Source: Biscogniauxia marginata (lineage: Eukaryota > Ascomycota > Sordariomycetes > Xylariales > Xylariaceae). From it: a stretch of 64,000 bases of DNA. The position numbers and the translations under genes were made by a program. This document shows positions 35,163-46,157 of this stretch, piece after piece; position 1 is the stretch's first letter; every line of letters begins with the position of its first letter. The notes below the pieces were generated by a model, which was given only the letters and a program-made list of their open reading frames with translations, had not been told where the DNA came from and did no database searches. The stretch covers positions 992,001 through 1,056,000 of the forward strand of contig MU404055.1 of NCBI GenBank assembly GCA_022695795.1, given 5' to 3'.

Positions 35163-37865
35163 CGAGGGGGCTATAAATACTCTACCACTTGGATACGGAT
35201 CTGTGTGCGAGACCTAGTTTTCTGCACGGCTACCCTAGGACCTACTAGCTCGTCATGACTAGCGGGAAATTGTAGGGCATTAGACAACTAACTAAGGGTT
35301 AAACTAGTTCATTGAGGAGATGTGACCATGAAGCTCAGGGGCTAGGTGACTGATGGGTATTTTGATGGCCTTTACCGCCTTCTAGAGTTAGGCTGTTCTG
35401 AGTGCAGCTTGTTCAGTAGAGAGACAACAGTTACCTGGTAAAACTAGCGCATCGGGTAGTGATTGAACCCCGAATCCGGCATTTCCCCAGAGTCGCTACG
35501 CTATCGCGGAAGTCTAACAAGTTGTCTCAGTCTCTCGATACTATCATGAACTGTGCAAACGGACTAAGGTCACGAAGTAGCACCACGAACTATAAGACAT
35601 AAATCGATCGAGCAACCCCGGCTGGAGATCCGATGTCGAACAGGCGAGAGCCGAGGTTTGAGAGAAAAGAATATGCAAATACCCATGTGAAGGGGGAGAA
35701 GCGTACTCACGATTAGACCGAGCTTCCATTGCACAGCCTTTTCCCCAATTTATCCGCAGTGGCCTGTTTCCCCAGATTCCAGATTTCAGATTCCAGATCC
35801 CAGCGCCACGCACGTAATGCTGCCTTGCTCTCTCTCTCTCTCTCTTCCCTTTTGCCCCTTTTGCTTCTTATGCGTGTCTTACTAATCAGCTGAGGTACGT
35901 TAAATTCCTTGCTGGGAGCTGCACATATATATTGATGTTAAAAAAAAGGATAAGCCAATTAGTAAGGCTCATTGGCTTCGGACGACTTAAAGGTGTACCA
36001 ATGTGCGTCTGAAGTTGTTGGGCATGAGAGAATATTCAAGGCAAGGAAGCCGTCGGTCGTTCATTTACAGTAAAAAGTACGTCAGGAGGCACGTACCTCT
36101 GGGCAGGTCCATGGCCACTAGGTACCTGGGTACCTGGATTCCCGTATGACGGCCGAACATGCGTGCATGACGGGTTTGGGGGTGAGATGACGTACTTCAT
36201 ATTTTCTTTTTCTTCTTCTTCTTTTCGTTTCTTCCAACACATGGGTAAGTAGGTACCTGAGTAGGTACCGCACTTGCCATCAATGCGTATACCTGTGTAA
36301 TTATAGACTAGATCAAGAAACATTAAACCCAGAGCCCAACGCTAGAAGTTATCACCAAAACAACTACACTGACAATTGCTGCGCAAGTAAAGTCGACTGG
36401 TACACAATTAAAATTTTTGGGGATCGCAGTACCGAACCCAAACCACTCATAGGAGTATTTGCTGAACTGACGCAAATCAGCACCGAGTGATAATCATTTC
36501 TGCAGCTTATCTTTTCCTCTAATCAAACATGGACCTGCAAGACTGGTGATCTTCGAGTCATTCATGCCAATCGAATAGTGTAGATTGGCCCCCTCCCTCA
36601 TCCCACGTTGGAGGATGGGCTCTCGTTTTCTTTTTCCTTTCTCTTTTTCTTCCCTCCTGCTTCATCGATATTACTTTACTCGCTGCTGACCGCTTTTATT
36701 ACCGTGCGAGGTGCTTGACTCCCCAAGCCATTCCCATGATATGATGGTGTTCTTGGTCGGTGGGCTGGTTTGTTGCCTGTTGTTTGCGTGCTTTGCTCCT
36801 GCACTGCTCGTTTTCGAATACGATGAATCGGATTCCGGGTCGTCCAAAGTTGGAGGGCTGGTTGAAGGTAGGTTGCATTTAATAGTCGGCGGCGCAAGAG
36901 CTGAACTATATACATACCTACACTACTTGCCTAGTACATACATTATGTACTTCCGGTTTCTCTGCACTAGCGCTAGCGTTAGCGAGTGGGCACCTATTCT
37001 GTCAAGTTTCGAGGCTGTCTCGGGGCGTGGGCTAGCACGCATTCCCGTTGGTAGCGAACTTCCAAGGCACAGGCTGCACCGATAATAAGAAAAGAAGGGG
37101 GGGGGAGAACAATTTACATGGACAGGCATGGGCTAGGTGGGAAGTGGGGGCAGACAGTGCTCCAGTCGCCAATTGGGATGCAGGGCCAGAGTTGAAAACG
37201 TGGACACAAAAGCCCAAAAGGTTCCCCCCCCAGCCCACACTTTCCGATGGGACTTGGTCAAAACAAGAAGTCAGTTAGTTCCATTAGTGCGCCTGCGTCT
37301 CTCCCATTTGCATTAGTATCCTCTGGTAAGGATGGGTATTGACGATTCAAGTTTGTGACTGTTACCCTCTAGTCCACCTAGTATTTGTTGTGCGTGTGTG
37401 TATATTTTATTTTGGTTTATTTGGATTTTCTCCGACTTCTCCTTCTAACCGCCCTCGCTCTCCTCTACAATCCGTGGCGCTGCGGTTGCCAGAGGGCTGT
37501 GAGCTTTGTACACCCAGAAAATCGGGTGAGTGAGACTTGCGTCAGTGTGAGCCGGCGGACCGTACCATTCTTGGCCTAGAGGCACTGTCTGACGTAGTGA
37601 CCAGCGACCCGCGCCCGAGCCTTGCTCGCCTTGCAACAACCCAGACGCAACACGCACCCCCAGAAAAAGAATCACACCCTAAATCCTCACCTTCGCTGCC
37701 GTCTTGTCACGACTGCACCCGCGAGCCCCATTCCCCCCTCGACACCACGCTACAGCGCCCGTTTCTCCAACTCGACTTTGAACCGCCTGCTAGCGAATGC
37801 CGAATCTGCGAGCCTGTAGCCACATTGGTCCCCGGCATTCGTGTTTGGGGGCGCCGGTATGAGGA
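35163..37865. other. Intergenic region and 5' leader of the histidine kinase gene
   Basis: About 2.7 kb. Contains a CT microsatellite (35826-35845), several KpnI-like palindromes (GGTACCTGGGTACC at about 36121-36135, AGGTACCTGAGTAGGTACC at 36250-36268) and a C-rich approach to the kinase start. ORFs of 60-165 codons here lack recognisable features. The ORF at 37537-38034 overlaps the kinase start in another frame and may be leader sequence. Confidence 0.55.
35826..35845. repeat. CT dinucleotide microsatellite
   Basis: Ten tandem TC/CT units in non-coding DNA. Confidence 0.85.
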
Positions 37866-40800
37866 ATGCCAACCCCTAATCTCCCTCAAAGCCCGAACGA
37901 GCTGTGCAACGCCCGCCATTTGCATCGTCATAACCTTCGCACCTCCCAGGCTTTGCCCGTCGACCCCGAAACAACTGCCGGCCCATCTCAGTCGTCCCAG
38001 TATCGTAGCCGAGACCCGCAAGGCACGTCGGTAGCGTTGATCGATCTCTTTGCATCGAGGCCGCAATCCGTGTTTTCCGACGCAGGTTCTCATCTTCGCC
38101 TGCGCGGCGGTGGGCTAGACACGGGCGATTCGCCAGAGTCGTCCTCTGCGGGAACCGTCGTACGAATTGGTGAGAATGAATCAGAGCAACCTATCACAGA
38201 AACCAGCCCGGGCGCAAGGCGAAAAGGTAAGGCGGTTAGCATCGCGCAAAATTCGCCGAAAATCATGGGAGACCAACAGTCGCTCGAGGAATACCGTCTC
38301 AAGCTGGCGCGGGACATAGAGCGTCGAGAGCTGTCTAGCCGAAGCCCGCAATTTAGGAACCCTCACAAGTTTGGTGTATCACCTGTTCAAGAGGAAGCTT
38401 CTCTGTCCCCGGCCTCGAGCGCTGACCTGCGAACCGCTTCGACCGAATCTAATAAAACTGTCCGTGGTGGTATGACGCCCGGATTTGTCGCTAGGACACC
38501 ATCCTACCCCTTTCCTCGCATGGGCACGCCTGGATTTCAACCCGGACACTTCCAAAACGCCTTGGGCCACCAACAACTTGGAAATTTTGTGCTGTATGAT
38601 CAGCTCAGGTCGGATCCGTCCACTCCCGCTTCCGCAATGACATTTCTTCCTAGTGGCACTACCCCTTATTCGGGGAATTGCGATTACCCTGCCCCCAATC
38701 TATACGACCTGTCATTGATGCTCTCGGCTGAGCCCGGCTTGAATGCGTGGTGGAACACCGTAATCCAGATCATGACCGACTTCTATAAAGCCGAGAGAGT
38801 GACTCTCTCCGTACCGGCTGATTCTACAGACATTGACAATGTTCCGTGGGGACAAAAGGCGACCTATAACGCCCAAGAAGAAGACGAAATGAGCGTGGGC
38901 TACATAGCTAGGGGGAGTAGTCTCATGACGAATAGCGGAGATGGCATGTCTGAGTTTTCATCGAATGCAGATCTGACACAGAAACGCGAAAAACCTGTTA
39001 GGCCCGGTATTCAAAGTCGCCATTCGTTCACTGCTTATGAGGACAAAAAGGATTCCCGGAAGACATATGCTGGCGAATCGCTCGGCCCGCAGAGACCGGG
39101 TTCCTTATCAAGGAGTAAAAGCTACTACCCAGGTGCGGGCAAACGAGACCCGATGGCATCTCACCCCTTGTTGAACCAACAGACACTTGAGGAGCACGAT
39201 GCGGAGGAAGATCAGCAGCCCATCCCAAACTGGGAAGCGACGCTTGAATCAAATAGTGAAGTCAAGGGCCGCGTTCATCCTGTACTGCAGGGGCTCGATC
39301 TCGAAGCGGATCCTCTCATCGACCACAATAGCATCATGAGGGTCATAGAGCGAGGTAAGGTTGTCGCCCTGACTCGAACGTATCCGTATCTCGATACGGA
39401 TGCAGAAGAAGAGATGAGGCATGGAGCTAGGCTCTCCGGGCATACCTCTCCACAAGACTTGAAGCAGTATAAAAGGACACAGGATAAATCCGAACCTGGA
39501 AGCAAATTGTCATCCCTGCTAGCTAATGCTAGCACGCCTTTTCCTTTTGGCCAAAAGAAGAAGTCACCGTCGCGGGACAAGACCAAAACTCCGAGCCTGC
39601 TCTCAGCCCTCAACGATGCTCCGCCGCGACCCCCGACGCCGAAATATGAAGAATATGAACAAGCTCCTCCGTCGCCATGGTCTCAGTCGCCAGCACCGTC
39701 TCCAGCGGTTCGACCCGACCCTCTAGAGAACCCCTTTTTCTCGGATGCCGTGGTTGATGAAGAATCATTTAACCCTGGCCCGAGTCCACATGATTATAGC
39801 AACGCACAACCACCCGAGACTATAGGAGTCGATAATTCTTGGACGGTTCTCCATATACCTCTTAATCACATCCTCCATACAAAACTCACACAGCGATTCA
39901 AGTTGGATCCCACAGCCCTGTCGCACCACAAGACCAACCAGCGTGGGAAGGCTGAGACTATGACTCCTGAGCGGCGGTCGTCAGCAGACTCGATTGAGAA
40001 GACCCGGCAGCCACCTATTGCCATCCTGTCGATTCTAAGCCCCGTCATACCATACCCCTCGAATCTGCGGCATTCCCTCGAGCACTTAGCACCTCATTTA
40101 GCCACGTCCTTCTCTCTATGTCGCCATTATTCCAATCTCGAAACAGAAGCTATGGGCCTTCATCGCAGAAGACCATCGGCCACCGGCTTCGGCGCAGTTG
40201 CTCCTGATGGACGACCGTTGATGGACTCAGCCGCACTTGCCCACCTAAATTACACCCCGTCAGAGGATACGTCGCAGCGCTCAATTACAGGAAGCCTCAC
40301 TAGTCCCAGTGATTATTCCGCTCCGTCCCGAAGTATAACTGCTTCTCCCATGGGAACGCCACTCTGGGAACCGGGGTCTTTTGGATTGATCGTAGAAAGA
40401 CGTGCTGCTGGGACTAGTCCTAGCCAAACGGGAGGCGATAGCTATTTCAATTCGAGACCGCGAAGTGGGGCTGCAGCTAATACCGAGAACCCATCGAATG
40501 TAACGAGCCATCGGCCTGTTCGGGTTGCGAGGGAAAATAGCTCTGCAGGTGGCAGGCTGCATAGGCGAACGGGCAGCCTACGTTATCATATTCAAGAACC
40601 TGTCCAAGCCCAGAGGGAAACCGGGGCTTCAGATTTGGTACCCGGGACTTTTATTACTACTCCTGGAGAGGAGACATCCACGCAAGCGCCCAAGCAGAGG
40701 CCTACGTCCAAAGATTCCTTAGAGGTGAAAGGAGGGGCAGACGAGCAGCATAGTCAACAAGACGCCGACGACAACCGCAGCCGGCTGTCTAGTGGTAGCC

Positions 40801-43800
40801 GCAAGCACACAAAATTACACTCCTACGGCGGTGACTTCGCGACCACCCTCCAATCCTTGCCACCGAGCACCGCCTTACTTTCAAAGCCGGCAACCCAGTA
40901 TTCTACGCAACCGCGCCCAGGTTCCGCTGCAGGTGCACAGGTTAGTATGCTTCCGCCGACTGACCGACTAAAAGGTCTTATGCTTGACCTATTACCGGTA
41001 CATGTGTTCGTATCATTGCCGCTCAACGGAGAAATTGTGTGGGTCAATAGCAGATACTTGTCCTATAGAGGCCAGACCCTTGCAGATTTGGTTGCGGACC
41101 CCTGGGGTAGTCTTCATCCGGAAGACCGCGACGACTACCTACGCGCCTGGACACAATCGCTTCGCACAGGAGAGCAGTTTGTGTATACGGTTCGAATACG
41201 TCGTTTCGATGGCTCTTATCGGTGGCACCAAGCCCGTGCTGTAGCCTCACGGGACAAGCGAGGGGTTATTGTTCAATTTATTGGCTCTTACATGGACATC
41301 CACGATCAGAAGGTGGCCGAAATGCTAGCCCTTCGTCAACAAGAGATTGAAGCGTCAGAAGCGAAACACCGCCTGTTAGCAAATTTGATCCCTCAAATCA
41401 TATTCACTGCGACAGAAAGCGACGGGATTACATTCGCCAATGAGCAATGGTTCTCCTACACTGGCCAAAGCATTGAATCTCCCTTAGGCCTAGGATTTAT
41501 GGATTTTGTCCATCCTGATGATATGGCGAAGTGCCGCTTGCCTGCAGACCGTATATCAAGGGCCTTCCTGACCGGGAAGAATGGTCTTGATACGCCGTCT
41601 GAATTTTCTTCTTCCACCACGATTGGGCAGAAACCGCTATCCACGAACACACCGACGCCAGCTGCCCCTGTTCAGAGTGCCAATGCGATGCCTGCACTTT
41701 TGGCCCGGTATAGCAATTCTGGCAATGGTTCAATTAACGATTTCCCTAATGCAGACCTTAACGAACTAGTGAAGAAGGGTATCATCAAGGTTACCACAGA
41801 CAGCAATGGCCGGCTCTCATACACGACAGAACTCCGTTTGAGGTCCAAGAGCGGAGATTATCGGTGGCATCTAATTAGATGCGTTCAAATTGATGACGTT
41901 GGTTTCGGGAACAACGGTGCAAGCTCCTACTTCGGCTCTGCGACCGATATCAACGATCATAAGTTGCTGGAGGCGAAGCTCAAAGAGGCCATGGAGTCGA
42001 AGAGCAGGTTCTTAAGTAACATGTCTCACGAGATCCGAACGCCACTCATCGGTATATCCGGCATGGTGAGCTTCTTACAAGATACAACGCTCAACGAAGA
42101 GCAGAGGGATTACACAAACACAATCCAGACTAGCGCCAACAGCCTCCTCATGATCATCAACGATATATTAGACCTTTCCAAAGTCGATGCTGGGATGATG
42201 AAGTTGAATTTTGAGTGGTTTCATACTAGATCACTCATTGAAGATGTCAACGAATTAGTTTCAACGATGGCAATAGCCAAGAGGCTCGAGCTTAATTACA
42301 TCGTCGAAGAGAACGTGCCTTCATGGGTCAAGGGCGACAAGGTCCGAATACGTCAAGTTCTTCTCAATGTGATTGGCAATGCCATTAAGTTTACAGCCGA
42401 GGGCGAAGTTTTCAGTCGGTGTAGAGTGTCTTCAGACAATAGGTCCGATCTCGACGAGCATCAGATTATGCTCGAGTTTTCAGTTATAGATACCGGACGT
42501 GGTTTCACAAAGGAAGAAGCAGAGCTAATTTTCAAACCCTTCAGCCAGATTGATGGTAGTAGTACCCGACAACACGGCGGCAGCGGACTAGGTCTTGTCA
42601 TATCAAGACAACTGGTAGAGCTTCATGGTGGGACAATGAAGGGCAGCGCAGTATTAGGAAAAGGCTCGACATTCACCTTCACTACGAGGGTTGGGCTACC
42701 CAGCACAACTGATTACCCCAGTGTTGCCGGCACCCCGCCGATGGGGGCTTCATTGCGAGGCTCAGTGGATGACAGGGCAATGCAAGCCATTAAGCCTTAT
42801 CTGCTTCACAGAACGATCGAGCAGCCATTGACTACTAGTCCTAACTCAGAGGCCTCAATCGTCTCACCTGTGCTTGCATCATCGAGCAGTTCTGATCCTT
42901 CTATACGCTCGGCGCGGTCACCAAACACTACTAGATCGTCCGTTTCGTCTGTCAACGTAGGCCTCGTACACTTCAGCGAAGCAGCGAAGGCGAGTGGGCA
43001 AGATCTTTCGCAGATGAAGCTGGAAATGCCGCCTGGGAAGCTCTCGCCTCAGATTGCACCTACTCCTGATGGAACCAAGTTCGCTACGGGTCTCGACCAG
43101 TTACGTCCGCCGATGTATTCGATCCTCATTATCTGCCCCCAGAGATACAGCAGAGAAGCCACCACGAAGCACATTGAAACCACCTTGCCGAAGGATGTCC
43201 CGCATCAGATCACTTCCATGGCAAGCGTTTCTGAGGCTCAGGCATTAATCGGCGGGCACGAGTCTGTCACGTTTACTCACATTGTTCTCAACCTCAGCTC
43301 AGCAGAAGAAATCATAAGCGTAATAGACCAGATCATGGCTTCCTCAGGAGGTAAGCCATCGGTTTTAGTCCTGTCAGATTCAGTCCACAGGCAAAGCGTT
43401 CTCAAGCTCGCTTCGGATCCTACGCACCAACGGCTTATAGAGGAGAAACGAATAATATTCGTGTACAAGCCTGTGAAACCCTCCCGATTCGCTGTCATCT
43501 TCGATCCAGCTAGAGAGCGTGATTTGAGCATCGATCTCAACCGTTCGAGTGCTGCACAGATGGTGGAGAATCAGAAGCAGAATTACCTAGATGTCGAGAA
43601 ACGCATTGGGAACAAAGGCTACAAAGTCCTACTTGTTGAAGACAACCCCGTCAACCAGAAGGTATTGGTCCGATATCTCAAGAAAGTTGGGATCGAGACC
43701 GAGATTGCGGCAGACGGTGTAGAGGCTACAGAAATGGTGTTCACGCATCCTGCGAAATATTATTCTTTGATACTGGTAAGTTAACGCCAAACGCTCACCA

Positions 43801-44055
43801 CCACACGCAACAGCAGACTGACTAACGTATTCACAGTGCGACCTCCATATGCCTCGCAAGGACGGCTATCAAGCTTGTCGTGAGATCCGGCAGTGGGAAA
43901 AAGAGGGCAACCACTCTCAGATGCCCATTATAGCGCTTTCGGCAAATGTCATGTCGGACGTTCAGGAGAAATGTGTGGCAGCGGGTTTTAACGATTACGT
44001 CACCAAACCAGTGGACTTTATGGATTTGAGCACCGCAATGTCCAAATACTTTTGA
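37866..44055 (+). CDS. GAF/PAS hybrid sensor histidine kinase
   Basis: Exons 37866-43775 and 43837-44055; 2042 aa. The 61-nt intron (GTAAGT donor, CTAAC branch, CACAG acceptor) lies just before the receiver aspartate: SLIL-CDLHMPRKDGYQ. Order: disordered N-terminus; GAF-like segment starting near 290 (GLNAWWNTVIQIMTDFYKAE); ~370 residues of Ser/Pro-rich insertion; GAF-like end near 720-760; second disordered stretch; PAS1 about 1035-1160; PAS2 about 1162-1366 with an internal insert of ~75 residues; HisKA with phosphorylatable His about 1388 (NMSHEIRTPL); HATPase about 1489-1609 (DKVRIRQVLLNVIGNAIKF, HGGSGLGLVISRQL); a degenerate receiver-like region about 1750-1895; receiver about 1917-2042 (VLLVEDNPVNQ, phosphoacceptor Asp1972, final KP pair). 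Such hybrid kinases pass phosphate via a His-phosphotransfer protein to response regulators. Stimulus unknown. The methionine at MGDQQSLEEYRLKL (about codon 133) is an alternative start. Confidence 0.95.
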
Positions 44056-45868
44056 TTCGGCGCCAGCTTCGACAGTCAAGCAACAATCGGCAGCAAAACG
44101 ATGCCACTACTGCATCTACGGCGTTCTCGGGAAATAAAAGGACGTCCTCATTTACATTAAACGCATCGCCAATCAGTCGAGGCTGGAGATGACTTAATTT
44201 TACTTCTGTTGAATAATGCATATACCAATGAAATAGGGCAGGGCGAAGGGGCTGGGTACAAAGGGCATGAGAATCTGCGACTCTTATCAGGAGGAATTGT
44301 ACAAATGTTGCTAGCGTCGTCGGCGGCCATTCCCGCCAACAATGGCCAGTTAGCAAGTTGGGAGATGGTACGAATGGCTTCACATGGCGGCTAGTCAGGC
44401 ACTTTAACTTCAGCATCGGGCCCATGAAGTTGCTAGCAGGAATATGGAGTTTGGGGCGGGTTACATTTCTTTCTCGGTTAAGGCCTCGCATGTGGGCAGA
44501 GCGTTGTTACTGGATTCGAGCATGGGCATTGTCATTCATCTTATTATCCTTCCTGTTAGTTTGTTGGAGACCCCCCTTAAACTCCATTTAGAGGTGTGTT
44601 GATGAGAAAAAAAATGCTTCACTACGGCTACGTTGTTATTATATCGCAATTCGTGATAAACGGGGTGATACCAAGGTGCTGCAGCACCTCAGTGTACGCT
44701 GGAGGGGTTTACTCTTTATTCATCGAACATCCACCCATTCGCAAATTAGCAAGTCGTGGAGGAAAATATTATTAAGTATTATTTATTACCATCGCAAGGG
44801 GAACCCCCCTACAGCACTATTCACGCAGGTTCCTTTTTTGGTCACCCTTGGACCCCGACATGCGGGCGAATCATTCCTGTTTGTTTCGGCCCCCGTTTCA
44901 ATGAACGTCGTATTCCGACACGATGAACCAATTAATCCGACAAAATCCATGTTCTATTTTAATCCCACAGAATAATAATAATAATATGCATATTGGTTCC
45001 CGCACAGCCATTGCTTGCTGCGGTACCAATTCCACCTTTCGATTCGTTGTTCCTCCTTCAGGCCTTCAGCTTCCCCAGGGCCGGTAAGAACAAATGGATC
45101 TTCCATGAGACCGAAACCCGAAACAAACATTTCTAAAGAGAAAAAGACGACGGCGACGACGAAAAGAGAAGAAAAGAAAAGCAACGAAATAAGAAGAAGG
45201 TACAAGGAGTTATACAAGCCGGCCGATCGAGAGAATTCGAGTACCGGGAGGGAAAAGATTACGACAGGTATGTGTGTGAGAAAGAGAGGGGAGATGGTGG
45301 AACTGTATTGGTTCCCGATGAAAATGGATCTAATTGATCCTTCAGAGTTCATGTGGGTGCTTGTGCTCCCCGTATTTGAGCCCGTGTGACAAGGCGGGTT
45401 ATATTTCTACTCATGTTATCGAAGGCATATTTCTAGTCGAGAAAGGAGGAGAGGTGGGAGTTCGGAGTTTGAGGTGAGTAGGCGAGGTCTTGAAGTCAAG
45501 ACTTATTTATGCTCGCGTTGTTTCGAGTATGGAGAATAGGTAGGTATATGAGACTTTTTCGACTTTTTCTTTTCGTCCGGGAGAGGGATTATGATGATTC
45601 CAGTATATATGTGGTAAGTTCGTGGGAAAGAAAACTGAGTACCCCTCGTGTTTTCGATCCCCCCCCCTCCCCTTTTTTTTATACGAACTTTGAGGTCATT
45701 CTTCTTATGACGTGTGGTGGAATTGTCTAGGTTAGGTAGGTAGGTCCCTCTCCCCCGGTTGCTTAAACCCACGACGACACAGTTGTTATTAGAGAATCTT
45801 CCAATCTTGTGGCGGGAGAAGGGAAGTGAGGTTTATAGAGTCGAGGTGGTGTGTATAGAGAGTGTTTA

Positions 45869-45901
<33 letters not shown>
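45869..45901. repeat. (TG)n(AG)n compound microsatellite
   Basis: About nine TG units followed by about eight AG units. Confidence 0.85.
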
Positions 45902-46037
45902 TAATGAGACAGGGTTCTTCTACAGATACGATTGGCCGGGGGGAAATTTCATACAAAGAAAGAATTCCCTAGCCGACGAAAAGGTGAGACCGGACAAGAC
46001 GAAAAAGAGAAATAAATACAGGAACAACGCGAGATTA

Positions 46038-46049
46038 CCCCCCCCCCCC

Positions 46050-46097
<48 letters not shown>
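46038..46097. repeat. C run followed by (AAC)n microsatellite
   Basis: Twelve C bases then about 16 AAC/ACA units, in the presumed 3' region of the downstream minus-strand gene. Confidence 0.9.
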
Positions 46098-46098
<1 letters not shown>

Positions 46099-46128
46099 AA
46101 ATACATCTTACTCAACTTCGGTGTCGAG

Positions 46129-46150
46129 TAGGTAGGTAGGTAGGTAGGTG
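46129..46150. repeat. (TAGG)n tetranucleotide repeat
   Basis: Five to six GTAG/TAGG units directly after the stop codon region of the minus-strand Gln-rich gene. Confidence 0.85.
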
Positions 46151-46157
46151 TGCCTCC

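Larger units (their letters stand above)
44056..46157. other. Convergent intergenic region with several microsatellites
   Basis: About 2.1 kb between the 3' ends of the histidine kinase (+) and the Gln-rich gene (-). Contains purine-rich stretches, TG/AG repeats, a C run, an AAC repeat and a TAGG repeat. Small ORFs only. Confidence 0.6.

Noticed and set aside
35420..35510. tRNA-like T-arm sequence (GGGGTTCAATC on the minus strand)
   Set aside because: No acceptor stem or D-arm could be folded around it.
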